Positions 1 through 5,655 of a stretch of DNA of 7,973 nt are shown here, piece after piece. Position numbers and translations under genes: made by a program. Each line of letters begins with the position of its first letter. Within the stretch, counting starts at the first letter, position 1. The DNA is from Fimbriimonadales bacterium (GTDB lineage Bacteria; Armatimonadota; Fimbriimonadia; Fimbriimonadales; GBS-DC), in assembly GCA_026416065.1 (NCBI GenBank), contig JAOAFW010000163.1, positions 1 through 7,973 on the forward strand. The letters run 5' to 3'. The notes beneath the pieces were generated by a model. That model saw only the letters and a list, made by a program, of their open reading frames with translations. It was not told where the DNA came from and made no database searches.

Positions 1-35
1 GGTCTCGTGGGCTCGGAGATGTGTATAAGAGACAG
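1..35 (+). other. Nextera (Tn5) read-2 sequencing adapter, artefact
   Basis: Positions 2-35 match the Illumina Nextera transposase read-2 adapter, and the last 19 bases (17-35) are the Tn5 mosaic end. Base 1 is probably the last base of an index or primer. This is synthetic library sequence, not part of the genome, and should be trimmed. Biological sequence begins at 36. Confidence 0.98.
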
Positions 36-292
36 ACATCGAACAGTTCCAGAGCGAATTCCACCGCTATCGAGGCGAGGTGGGCGTGCGCATGCGCGAA
101 CTGACCAACTATGAGCAACTCCACATGAACCGACGCGACCAGCTCACAGGCAACCTCGCCGACATCGAGGAGATAGACCTGGCAGAAGCCATTAGCCAAC
201 TCAAGCAGGCGGAGCTGAGCTATCAGGCGTCTTTACAAGTTTTCACGCGGATACAGAGCGTCAACCTGTTCGATTTTCTGCGTGGAGGTTAG
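36..292 (+). CDS. flgL: Flagellar hook-associated protein FlgL (HAP3), C-terminal fragment
   Basis: This is the last 84 codons of a gene whose 5' end is cut off by the adapter; the reading frame is open from base 38. FlgL sits at the hook-filament junction outside the cell and adapts the hook to flagellin. The fragment is a long amphipathic helix rich in Glu, Gln and Leu. It carries the pattern typical of FlgL/flagellin C-termini: a VGVRMREL segment, a DIEEIDLAEAISQL segment, then a hydrophobic helix ending in LFDFLRGG. These regions form the D0/D1 coiled coil and the export/assembly end. The family usually has about 300 residues, so roughly three quarters is missing. The neighbours fliW and csrA follow directly, the same order as in Bacillus-type flgL-fliW-csrA clusters, which favours FlgL over flagellin itself. 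Confidence 0.88.
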
Positions 293-295
293 GGC

Positions 296-760
296 ATGGA
301 ACTTGAAACCACACGATTCGGTACAATTAAAGTACAAGCGGACGACATCATCACCTTTGAGGACGGACTGGTGGGTCTTGGTCACTATCGTCGTTTCGTC
401 CTGATACACCATGATAGCGAGGGTCCTTTCTGGTGGCTGCAGTCGGTAGACGAGCCGAGCTTTGCGCTGCTGCTAATCGACCCATGGTACTTCCGTCCCG
501 ACTACGAGGTGGTGCTGCCGGACGTGGAGGTCGAACGACTGCGTCTGAGCGAGTCGACGCCACAAGCGGTGCTGACGACGGTGACCATCCCGTCAGGCAA
601 GCCGCATGCGATGACGTCGAACCTGCTCGCGCCGCTGGTGATTAACACAGAGTTGCGCATAGGACGGCAGGTGATTTTAGATGACGAGCGCTATCATACG
701 CGCCATCCGATATTACAAGAGATGTGGCGCACCACGCAGGCGGCGGAAGCCGCAGGCTAA
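296..760 (+). CDS. fliW: Flagellar assembly factor FliW
   Basis: This encodes a 154-residue cytoplasmic protein of the FliW family (B. subtilis FliW is about 143 residues). FliW binds flagellin and, when free, binds CsrA allosterically and relieves its repression of flagellin translation. Family hallmarks visible here are the N-terminal ETTRFGTIKV strand, the IITFEDGLVGLGHYRRFVL segment (residues 19-37), the FWWLQSVDEPSFALLLIDP segment (45-63), and the C-terminal NLLAPLVINTELRIGRQVIL block (109-128). The ATG at 296 is supported by a GGAGG at 284-288, 7 nt upstream, which overlaps the end of flgL. Only 3 nt separate the flgL stop from this start, so the genes are cotranscribed and probably translationally coupled. 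csrA, its functional partner, follows after 27 nt. Confidence 0.96.
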   Translation: MELETTRFGTIKVQADDIITFEDGLVGLGHYRRFVLIHHDSEGPFWWLQSVDEPSFALLLIDPWYFRPDYEVVLPDVEVERLRLSESTPQAVLTTVTIPSGKPHAMTSNLLAPLVINTELRIGRQVILDDERYHTRHPILQEMWRTTQAAEAAG

Positions 761-771
761 TCGTTCACGCC

Positions 772-779
772 AGGGAGGG
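772..779 (+). promoter_or_regulatory. csrA ribosome binding site overlapping a CsrA-type ANGGA motif
   Basis: The sequence AGGGAGGG lies 8 nt before the csrA ATG and is the strongest Shine-Dalgarno in the first operon. Its first five bases, AGGGA, match the ANGGA core that CsrA/RsmA proteins bind in RNA, and such sites often overlap ribosome binding sites. CsrA could therefore repress its own translation here. The motif is short and also simply a good ribosome site, and I see no clear hairpin presenting it in a loop, so regulation is inference. Confidence 0.45.
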
Positions 780-787
780 CTATCGAC

Positions 788-1021
788 ATGTTAGTTCTTA
801 CGCGCAAGGTCAATCAGAGTATTATGATCGGCGACGATATTGAGGTCGTTGTCCTGGAGGTACGCGGCGAGCAGGTACGCCTCGGTATCAAAGCCCCGCG
901 CAACGTCACTGTCCATCGGCGCGAGATCTACGAAGCCATCCAGAAAGAGAATATTCTGGCGGCGCAAGCGCAACCCGAAGATGTGCCCGCACCCAAGAAA
1001 CAGGTGAAAAGCGCGTCGTAA
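788..1021 (+). CDS. csrA: Carbon storage regulator / translational regulator CsrA
   Basis: This is a 77-residue RNA-binding homodimer that blocks or alters translation by binding GGA motifs in mRNA leaders. In FliW-containing bacteria its main known target is flagellin mRNA. The start MLVLTRK contains the conserved Leu4 and Arg6, and the VHRREIY segment contains Arg44; these are recognised RNA-contact residues of the family. Like other FliW-partnered CsrA proteins, it has a C-terminal extension past residue 57 (E. coli CsrA has 61 residues, B. subtilis 74). Asn55, which I recall as required for FliW binding in B. subtilis CsrA, is present here. The tail, rich in Ala, Gln, Pro and Lys, looks flexible. 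Translation starts at ATG 788 behind a strong ribosome site. A FliW-sensitive CsrA circuit is well supported. Confidence 0.97.
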   Translation: MLVLTRKVNQSIMIGDDIEVVVLEVRGEQVRLGIKAPRNVTVHRREIYEAIQKENILAAQAQPEDVPAPKKQVKSAS

Positions 1022-1033
1022 AGGCTCCGATTG

Positions 1034-1831
1034 ATGTGGAATAATCCCTCTGCCATGAAACCGTTGGTGAAGGCGCTGGCAGTGGGGTTCATCGCCGCAG
1101 GAGTGGGTGTCGTCGCTGGCAGGATGCTTGCCCCTCAACCGAAACCGACTCCTGCAGAGCCACTGGGCAAACTCCAATACGGCAACGAACTGTTTGCGAA
1201 GGGCAAGGTTATTCCCCCACCAGTTGACGAGATGACCCGCTACAAACTGGAGACCGAGGGGCAAAAGCCGTTCGCAGTCGTGGTCGCCTGCGCCGACTCG
1301 CGCGTGCCGCCTGAACTGATTTTCAATCAGGGGCTGGGGCAACTCTTCGTGGTGCGCGTGGCGGGCAATATCGTCAACGAAGAGAACCTCGCCTCCATCG
1401 AGTACGCCGTTGAACATCTCAAAACCCCTCTGATTGTCGTGCTGGGGCATTCTCACTGCGGCGCGGTCAAAGCGGCGGTTTCAGGCAAACATCTGGACGG
1501 ATATCTCTCCCACTTAATAGCCCACATCGAACCCGTCGTGCGCCACTTGCACTCCACGCACCCGCACCTCAAAGGTGACGCGCTCCTGGAACGCGCAACC
1601 CAGGAAAATGTGCGTCATGCGTTGCAAACCATCTATCAGCGCAGCAAGACTGTGCGCAAGTATTACGCCACCGGCAAACTGGAGTTTGCCGGTGGCGTCT
1701 TTCATCTGCGCGAGGGTAAGGTGGAGTGGTTAAAACTGCCTGAAATGCTCGGTGGAGCCAAAAGCGACTCCCACGAGGCACAATCGGACAAGGAAACCCC
1801 AAAATCGCACTCCGGCGACACGCATCACTGA
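1034..1831 (+). CDS. Membrane-anchored or exported beta-class carbonic anhydrase
   Basis: This encodes about 265 residues and catalyses CO2 + H2O to bicarbonate + proton. Numbering is from ATG 1034. The beta-class zinc site is complete: C86-A-D88-S-R90, then H139-S-H-C142-G, which supply the Cys, His and Cys ligands and the Asp-Arg dyad. The FVVRVAGNIVNEE segment and the SIEYAVEHLKTPLIVVLGH segment between them are typical of the family. An N-terminal hydrophobic stretch (about residues 11-33) after KP...K resembles a signal anchor or uncleaved signal peptide, so the enzyme probably acts outside the cytoplasmic membrane. The C-terminus is a low-complexity Ser/Asp/Lys/His tail ending in HH. 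ATG 1034 has AAAGG 9 nt upstream; TTG 1031 and ATG 1055 are alternatives in frame, and all keep most or all of the hydrophobic segment. The gene follows csrA by 12 nt and precedes pyrK by 22 nt, suggesting cotranscription. Confidence 0.93.
   Translation: MWNNPSAMKPLVKALAVGFIAAGVGVVAGRMLAPQPKPTPAEPLGKLQYGNELFAKGKVIPPPVDEMTRYKLETEGQKPFAVVVACADSRVPPELIFNQGLGQLFVVRVAGNIVNEENLASIEYAVEHLKTPLIVVLGHSHCGAVKAAVSGKHLDGYLSHLIAHIEPVVRHLHSTHPHLKGDALLERATQENVRHALQTIYQRSKTVRKYYATGKLEFAGGVFHLREGKVEWLKLPEMLGGAKSDSHEAQSDKETPKSHSGDTHH
1665..1698. repeat. Perfect 16-bp inverted repeat with 2-nt spacer inside the carbonic anhydrase gene
   Basis: The left arm 1665-1680 (ACGCCACCGGCAAACT) is the exact reverse complement of the right arm 1683-1698, with GG (1681-1682) between them. 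Because of the symmetry, both strands encode almost the same peptide in one frame: ATGKLEFAGGV on the + strand and ATGKLQFAGGV on the - strand. It lies in the C-terminal part of the carbonic anhydrase domain, far from any gene end, and no T-run follows it, so it is not a terminator. Confidence 0.95.
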
Positions 1832-1853
1832 TTCAGCAGGTACACTTTTGCCG

Positions 1854-2657
1854 ATGACTCGCTATGAGCTGCCTGCTGTGGTGGTGGAGCATCAACGGCG
1901 TGGGACGAACCTGTACGAGCTGATTTTGCACGCGCCGCCGATTGCCCAAAGCGCGACGCCGGGACAGTTTGTGATGCTGCGTCCCCTGCGCACGCACGCG
2001 CCCCTCTGGCGACGCCCCTACAGCATTCTGCGAGCGAACCCCGATAAAGGCGTGTTCAGCGTGCTGTATTCTGTGCAGAGCGCGTTCACCGAACTCCTCT
2101 CGCTCAAGCCAATTGGTTCCACTGTACAAACGCTGGGACCGCTGGGGAGCTATTTTCAGCCGGTGCGTGCAGCGCAGCGTCATATTCTGGTGGCGGGCGG
2201 GGTAGGTGCGCCACCCCTGTGCTTTTTCGCCGCACGCCTCGCGCCGACGCTGACGCCAGATGAGCAGATTTTGATACTTGAGGGCGCACGACGAGAGGAT
2301 TTGCTGGTGGGCTTAGATGAGTTCCGTGCGCTGGGCGCAGAGGTGCGAGTCGCCACGGACGACGGCTCGCGCGGCTACAAGGGCTACGTCACCGACCTGC
2401 TCGCAGAAGCTCTGAATGAACCCCTTGAATCGGTTGTCTACGCATGCGGTCCCAATCGGATGCTGCGCGTGGTGGCGCAACTGTGTATGGCGCGCGGAGT
2501 ACCTTGCCAGGTGTCGCTGGACGCGCCGATGCCATGCGGGATCGGGGTCTGCCTGGGCTGCGCGGTGAAAGTGAACACGCCCGACGGCGGCGCATGGTAT
2601 AAACGCGCCTGCGTGGAAGGTCCTGTGTTCCGTGCTGAGGAGGTGGTGTGGGAATGA
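1854..2657 (+). CDS. pyrK: Dihydroorotate dehydrogenase electron transfer subunit PyrK
   Basis: This encodes 267 residues. PyrK carries FAD and a [2Fe-2S] cluster and passes electrons from the FMN of PyrD to NAD+ in the fourth step of de novo pyrimidine synthesis, in a cytoplasmic PyrD2K2 complex. The ferredoxin-reductase FAD domain shows PGQFVML (36-42) and RPYS (54-57). The NAD-binding domain has AGGVGAPP (114-121). Near the C-terminus is the iron-sulfur cysteine set C228-x4-C233-x2-C236-x16-C253, matching the PyrK pattern. The open frame extends upstream to 1752, but that part overlaps the carbonic anhydrase gene and does not look like family sequence; ATG 1854 gives the normal length. The ribosome site before it is weak (AGCAGG, about 13 nt away). 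The stop overlaps the pyrD start as ATGA. Confidence 0.95.
   Translation: MTRYELPAVVVEHQRRGTNLYELILHAPPIAQSATPGQFVMLRPLRTHAPLWRRPYSILRANPDKGVFSVLYSVQSAFTELLSLKPIGSTVQTLGPLGSYFQPVRAAQRHILVAGGVGAPPLCFFAARLAPTLTPDEQILILEGARREDLLVGLDEFRALGAEVRVATDDGSRGYKGYVTDLLAEALNEPLESVVYACGPNRMLRVVAQLCMARGVPCQVSLDAPMPCGIGVCLGCAVKVNTPDGGAWYKRACVEGPVFRAEEVVWE
2637..2644 (+). promoter_or_regulatory. Ribosome binding site that fixes the pyrD start
   Basis: GAGGAGGT lies inside the last codons of pyrK. It is 9 nt before ATG 2654, 12 nt before ATG 2657 and only 3 nt before GTG 2648. The spacing favours ATG 2654, which forms an ATGA overlap with the pyrK stop and suggests coupled, equimolar synthesis of the two subunits. 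Confidence 0.75.
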
Positions 2658-3568
2658 TGCCCGATTTGAGCGTGAATCTGGGGGAACTGCAGCTGCGCAA
2701 TCCCGTGATGGTCGCTGCTGGGACTTTCGGTTATGGACTGGAGTATCAGGATATAGTCGACCTTTCTCGGCTGGGCGCGATAGTGACCAAGAGTCTGACG
2801 CTCGCGCCGCGCATGGGCAATACGCCGCCGCGCGTCGCCGAGACGCCCGCCGGGATGCTCAACGCCATCGGACTGCAAAACGACGGCGTGGATGCGTTTA
2901 TTCTGGAGACGCTACCGCGCCTGTGCGAGTATGGAACCCCCATCATCGTCAGCGTCGCGGGCGAGACCGTTGGGGAATATGCGCAGGTCGCAGAGAGGTT
3001 GAGCCGTGTGGACGGCGTCGCCGCGCTTGAACTGAACCTCTCGTGCCCCAATCAAGCGCGGGGTGGCATGGAGTTTGGGGTCAGCCCTGAACTCACGGCG
3101 CAAGCCGTCGCCGCTGTGCGCACCGCCACCGACCTGCCCCTCATCGCCAAGCTCTCGCCGAATGTGGGCGACATCGTTCCGATTGCGCAAGGCGCGGTGC
3201 AGGCAGGCGCGACGGCTGTGAGCCTGATTAACACTGTGCTGGGCGTGGCGGTAGACCCCAAAACGCGCCAGTTCCGCCTCGCCAGCAAGTGCGGGGGGCT
3301 GTCGGGTCCCGCCGTGAAGCCAATCGCCCAGTACCATCTCTGGCGCGTGCGCCAGGCGTTGCCCGAGACGCCGCTGATTGGCGTTGGCGGGATTAGCAGC
3401 GCGGAGGACGCAATCGAGTTTATCCTGCTCGGCGCGCACGCCGTGCAAATCGGCACTGCCAACTATGTGCAACCTACTCTCGCGCTGGAGGTTGTGGAAG
3501 GTATTGCGCAATACTTACAGGTGAACGGGTTCGAGAGCGTGGAGGCGATTCGAGGCGTCGTCTATTGA
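2654..3568 (+). CDS. pyrD: Dihydroorotate dehydrogenase catalytic subunit, class 1B (NAD-linked)
   Basis: This encodes a 304-residue FMN enzyme of TIM-barrel fold that oxidises dihydroorotate to orotate. The catalytic base is cysteine, C131 in the ELNLSCPN motif, which marks class 1; class 2, quinone-linked enzymes use serine. Other family marks are AAGTFGYG (21-28), TKSLTL with K46, GMLNAIGLQNDG (67-78), AKLSPN with K166, NTVLG (193-197), GGLSGPA (214-220) and the phosphate-binding GVGGISS (243-249) and QIGTAN (265-270) loops. Pairing with pyrK directly upstream identifies subclass 1B, in which electrons go through PyrK to NAD+. The start is set at ATG 2654 by the ribosome site. The 3' end overlaps the convergent mqnA by 7 bp. 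Confidence 0.96.
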   Translation: MMPDLSVNLGELQLRNPVMVAAGTFGYGLEYQDIVDLSRLGAIVTKSLTLAPRMGNTPPRVAETPAGMLNAIGLQNDGVDAFILETLPRLCEYGTPIIVSVAGETVGEYAQVAERLSRVDGVAALELNLSCPNQARGGMEFGVSPELTAQAVAAVRTATDLPLIAKLSPNVGDIVPIAQGAVQAGATAVSLINTVLGVAVDPKTRQFRLASKCGGLSGPAVKPIAQYHLWRVRQALPETPLIGVGGISSAEDAIEFILLGAHAVQIGTANYVQPTLALEVVEGIAQYLQVNGFESVEAIRGVVY

Positions 3569-4317
3569 CGAAAATACTCCTCCCGAAACCGCTCCAACCC
3601 CTGCAGGAACCGCGCGTCAATTTCGTAGACCATCACCTCGCGCAGATAGCGACGGCACAGGTCAAGTGGGATGCCCGTGCGAGCCGACTCTGCCTCGATA
3701 AGCATATCTAAATGCGCCTTGCCCCACTGGTAGGCGGTATGAAGCAGGTCAACGAGGGATTTAGCGGGCGCATCGGCATTCATCAACCAGACCGCCCACA
3801 CGAAGGGCAGTCTCGTCCACTCATACCATGCCGCGCCGAGATCTAAGATTGTCTGCACTGCCGTGTGTTGCGCCGTCATCCCCAAATCGCCAATCAGTAA
3901 GGCAGCATCCGCCTGCTGTAGCATAGCATCTGGGTCGGGCGCAGCAGGCAGGTAATCTGGGCGCACGCCATACGCGCGTTCGAGCAAAATGCGCGTGAGC
4001 GCAGCAGAAGTGAGTGAACTGGTATCCAGCGCGACTGTACGCATCAGCGCAATCGGCACCTTGCTCAGCAATCGCACGCTCAGCACCTCGCGGTGCGAGG
4101 CGATGGCTAAGCCCGGCACAAACCGTGTGGTCGGACGGCGAAAATGTTCCACCGACGATACCAGCGCGACGTCCAGTGCGCCCTGTTCCAGCATCTGCGC
4201 CAGTTGCGACGGCGGCGCGAAGACCAGCTCGGCATAACGCGCGCCCTGCTCCGTCTCCAGCCAGCGCGTGAGCGGCGCAGCGTTGATATACGGGACACTG
4301 CCAATTCGAAAACGCAT
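3562..4317 (-). CDS. mqnA: Chorismate dehydratase MqnA (futalosine pathway of menaquinone synthesis)
   Basis: This encodes 251 residues. MqnA converts chorismate to 3-[(1-carboxyvinyl)oxy]benzoate, the first committed step of the futalosine route. It has a periplasmic-binding-protein-like fold without a signal peptide. Visible family marks are the N-terminal RIGSVPYINAAPL (4-16), ALVSSVEHFR (51-60), LLIGD (140-144) and DLGAAWYEWTRLPFVWAVW (159-177). The related MqnD has a different N-terminal pattern, so MqnA is preferred. ATG 4317 lies one base after the stop of the upstream prenyltransferase gene, with an AGGGTG ribosome site inside that gene's end. The two form an operon and serve the same pathway. 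Its stop codon lies inside the last codons of pyrD on the other strand. Confidence 0.93.
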   Translation of the reverse strand: MRFRIGSVPYINAAPLTRWLETEQGARYAELVFAPPSQLAQMLEQGALDVALVSSVEHFRRPTTRFVPGLAIASHREVLSVRLLSKVPIALMRTVALDTSSLTSAALTRILLERAYGVRPDYLPAAPDPDAMLQQADAALLIGDLGMTAQHTAVQTILDLGAAWYEWTRLPFVWAVWLMNADAPAKSLVDLLHTAYQWGKAHLDMLIEAESARTGIPLDLCRRYLREVMVYEIDARFLQGLERFREEYFRQ

Positions 4318-4318
4318 T

Positions 4319-5170
4319 TTAGAACACCCTGTCTAACAACGCAAAGAAAAACAACCCGATACTCACATAGCCGTTGAGCGTGAAGAAGGCGATGTTCAGA
4401 CGGCTCAGGTCGTTGGGTTTCACCAGCGACTGTTCGTAGGTGAGCATCAGCGCGGCGAACGCCACGCCTGCATAATACCATATTCCTGCGCCCAGCGCGA
4501 TGCCACCGACCACAAGCGCGGCAATGCACAGCGCATGCGAAAGGCGCGAGACCCTAATCGCGCGCACCGCGCCCAACGTCTGGGGGAGACTGCGTAGACC
4601 GTGCTGGCGGTCAAACGCCTCATCTTGCAAACTGTAGAGGATGTCGAACCCGGCTACCCAGAGCGTGACCCCCAGCGTGAGCCATACAGGCGCAGGCTCC
4701 AGCGTACCACGCACGGCAATCCACACCGCGCTGGGCGCAATGCCCAACGATAGCCCCAACCAGTAGTGCGATAACGGAGTAAACCGCTTGGAGTAGGAAT
4801 AGCCCAGAATTACCCCCAGTGCAACCGGCGCAAGAGCGAAACAGAGCCAGTTCAGCTGCCACGCGGCGTACAGGAACACCAGAACCGAAACCGCCATCGC
4901 CGCACGCATTTGTTGCACAGTGAGCAACCCTGCAGGCAGGGCGCGGGTGCGCGTGCGCGGGTTCAGCGCGTCGATGTCTCGGTCGGCAATCCGATTGAAC
5001 GCCATCGCCGCCGTGCGCGCTGAGACCATCGCAACCAGAATCCAGCCCGCAACTTGCGCCGACGGAAACCCCTGCGCGGCATACAACAGGCTCAGCAGCG
5101 CAAACGGCAGGGCGAAAATCGTATGCTCGAACTTAATGGCTTCCAGAAAGATTCGGATTTTGTTGAGCAT
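4319..5170 (-). CDS. mqnP: UbiA-family prenyltransferase, probably MqnP of the futalosine pathway
   Basis: This encodes a 283-residue integral membrane protein with about eight or nine hydrophobic helices. UbiA-family enzymes attach a polyprenyl chain to an aromatic ring. Both Mg-diphosphate motifs are present: N59-x3-D63-x3-D67 in NRIADRDID, and D176-x6-D183-x3-D187 in DILYSLQDEAFD. The conserved RTRTRALPAG follows the first motif and GYSYSKRFTPLSH (123-135) marks the middle loop. Sequence alone would also fit 4-hydroxybenzoate polyprenyltransferase (UbiA). Adjacency to mqnA by one base makes 1,4-dihydroxy-6-naphthoate the likelier acceptor, hence MqnP. The start is ATG 5170, the first Met of the frame with good N-terminal family similarity (LEAIKFEHTIFALPFA). 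No strong ribosome site is visible, but a promoter candidate lies upstream. Confidence 0.9.
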   Translation of the reverse strand: MLNKIRIFLEAIKFEHTIFALPFALLSLLYAAQGFPSAQVAGWILVAMVSARTAAMAFNRIADRDIDALNPRTRTRALPAGLLTVQQMRAAMAVSVLVFLYAAWQLNWLCFALAPVALGVILGYSYSKRFTPLSHYWLGLSLGIAPSAVWIAVRGTLEPAPVWLTLGVTLWVAGFDILYSLQDEAFDRQHGLRSLPQTLGAVRAIRVSRLSHALCIAALVVGGIALGAGIWYYAGVAFAALMLTYEQSLVKPNDLSRLNIAFFTLNGYVSIGLFFFALLDRVF

Positions 5171-5195
5171 GCCGAAAAAACCAAACTGTGCTGGA

Positions 5196-5223
5196 ATTGT
5201 ACCTGATTATTACCCCTCGTCAT
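5196..5223 (-). promoter_or_regulatory. Candidate sigma70-type promoter of the mqnP-mqnA operon
   Basis: Read on the - strand, TACAAT (5201-5196) matches the -10 consensus at five of six bases. ATGACG (5223-5218) matches four of six -35 positions, with a 16-nt spacer. Transcription would start near 5188, about 18 nt before the ATG at 5170. The short leader shows no clear ribosome site. This is a pattern match only. Confidence 0.45.
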
Positions 5224-5278
5224 CCTCAAACAGGATACGCAAGCAATAAGTGATACCATATTCTTTATGAAGTTGCTG

Positions 5279-5479
5279 CTAAACTTCCCTCGAGAGATGG
5301 GACAGCGACGCGCCAATCCCAAACCGCACGCAGGCGATACCCAGCTGCGTGGAGAGGCGATTGTAGTCCAGTGGTGGCAAGTTCTGCACGCCGCTAAACA
5401 GCAGCCCGCTCCCAATCACGGTGGCTAACGCCACCAGCAAGTTCAGCCATACAAACCCGTGTGCAGCTTGTTTGAGCAT
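5279..5479 (-). CDS. Possible small membrane protein, 66 residues, unknown
   Basis: I do not recognise this peptide. It runs from ATG 5479 to a TAG at 5281-5279, in the same direction as mqnP and about 110 nt upstream of it. Residues 9-31 form one strong hydrophobic segment (FVWLNLLVALATVIGSGLLFSGV), followed by a short polar stretch and a GIACVRFGIGASLSHLSREV end. Codon third positions look GC-rich like the backbone genes, which favours real coding, past or present. No good ribosome site precedes the ATG. The frame stays open upstream through the palindromic unit to 5593, but that extension reads as palindrome-derived Arg/Ala/Ser-rich sequence. It may be a genuine small gene, or the 3' remnant of a longer one interrupted by the palindromic element. 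Confidence 0.4.
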   Translation of the reverse strand: MLKQAAHGFVWLNLLVALATVIGSGLLFSGVQNLPPLDYNRLSTQLGIACVRFGIGASLSHLSREV

Positions 5480-5480
5480 T

Positions 5481-5541
5481 GCTTTTTTGCGGCTTGGGCG
5501 TCTCGCCCAAGCAAAGCAGTGGCTCGGACAGTCCTGTCCAA
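5481..5541. repeat. Double-palindrome unit, REP/MITE-like
   Basis: Two tight hairpins lie close together. The first is GCTTGGGCG-tct-CGCCCAAGC (5492-5512), a perfect 9-bp stem, with outer GCTTT (5481-5485) and AAAGC (5513-5517) able to extend it across a bulge. The second is GGACAG-tc-CTGTCC (5526-5539). Neither is followed by a T-run on either strand: the + strand continues with AAAGCAG and the - strand with CGCAAAAAAGC. They are therefore poor intrinsic terminators. Paired GC-rich hairpins in an intergenic region are typical of dispersed palindromic elements. Only one copy is present here, so repetition across the genome is inferred. Confidence 0.6.
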
Positions 5542-5617
5542 GAGGTATCGCGCCCACCTTCGCCAGCGGCGCGGGAAGAATGCCTACTAACACAGCATTT
5601 TACCTAATGGAGTAGGG

Positions 5618-5651
5618 TATGATTTGACAGTCTCGAATAGTTGCGTACATC
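5618..5651 (+). promoter_or_regulatory. Candidate promoter(s) of the restriction-modification operon
   Basis: A perfect -35 hexamer TTGACA lies at 5624-5629. A weak -10, TACATC, lies 16 nt later at 5646-5651 (four of six matches). Transcription would then start within a few bases of ATG 5656, giving a nearly leaderless mRNA, which fits the lack of any ribosome site before that ATG. An alternative is TATGAT at 5618-5623 as a -10, but it has no convincing -35. The region is more AT-rich than the backbone. The promoter call is pattern-based. Confidence 0.4.
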
Positions 5652-5655
5652 GCGA

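Noticed and set aside
1..35. Tn5-like mosaic ends facing each other at the window ends, as if a transposon bounded the region
   Set aside because: The left copy is preceded by the synthetic read-2 tail of the Nextera adapter, so these are library adapters.
433..645. Alternative-frame open frame inside fliW, and similar frames on the opposite strand of pyrK, pyrD, csrA and mqnA
   Set aside because: They are overlap frames in GC-rich genes, Arg/Ala/Pro-rich, without ribosome sites or family similarity. The genes in the main frames are clear.
1752..1853. N-terminal extension of PyrK by 34 residues
   Set aside because: It overlaps the carbonic anhydrase tail out of frame, is low-complexity, and makes PyrK longer than usual. 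ATG 1854 restores the family N-terminus.
4319..5170. Ubiquinone-type UbiA
   Set aside because: The motif set alone allows it, but one-base adjacency to mqnA makes the futalosine-pathway prenyltransferase more likely.
5492..5512. Hairpin as an intrinsic terminator
   Set aside because: The stem is strong, but no T-run follows on either strand; the T-run lies before it on + and appears as A after it on -.
5421..5615. 64-residue + strand frame through the palindromic unit
   Set aside because: It is antisense to the more gene-like small frame and consists mostly of palindrome-derived sequence with no ribosome site.
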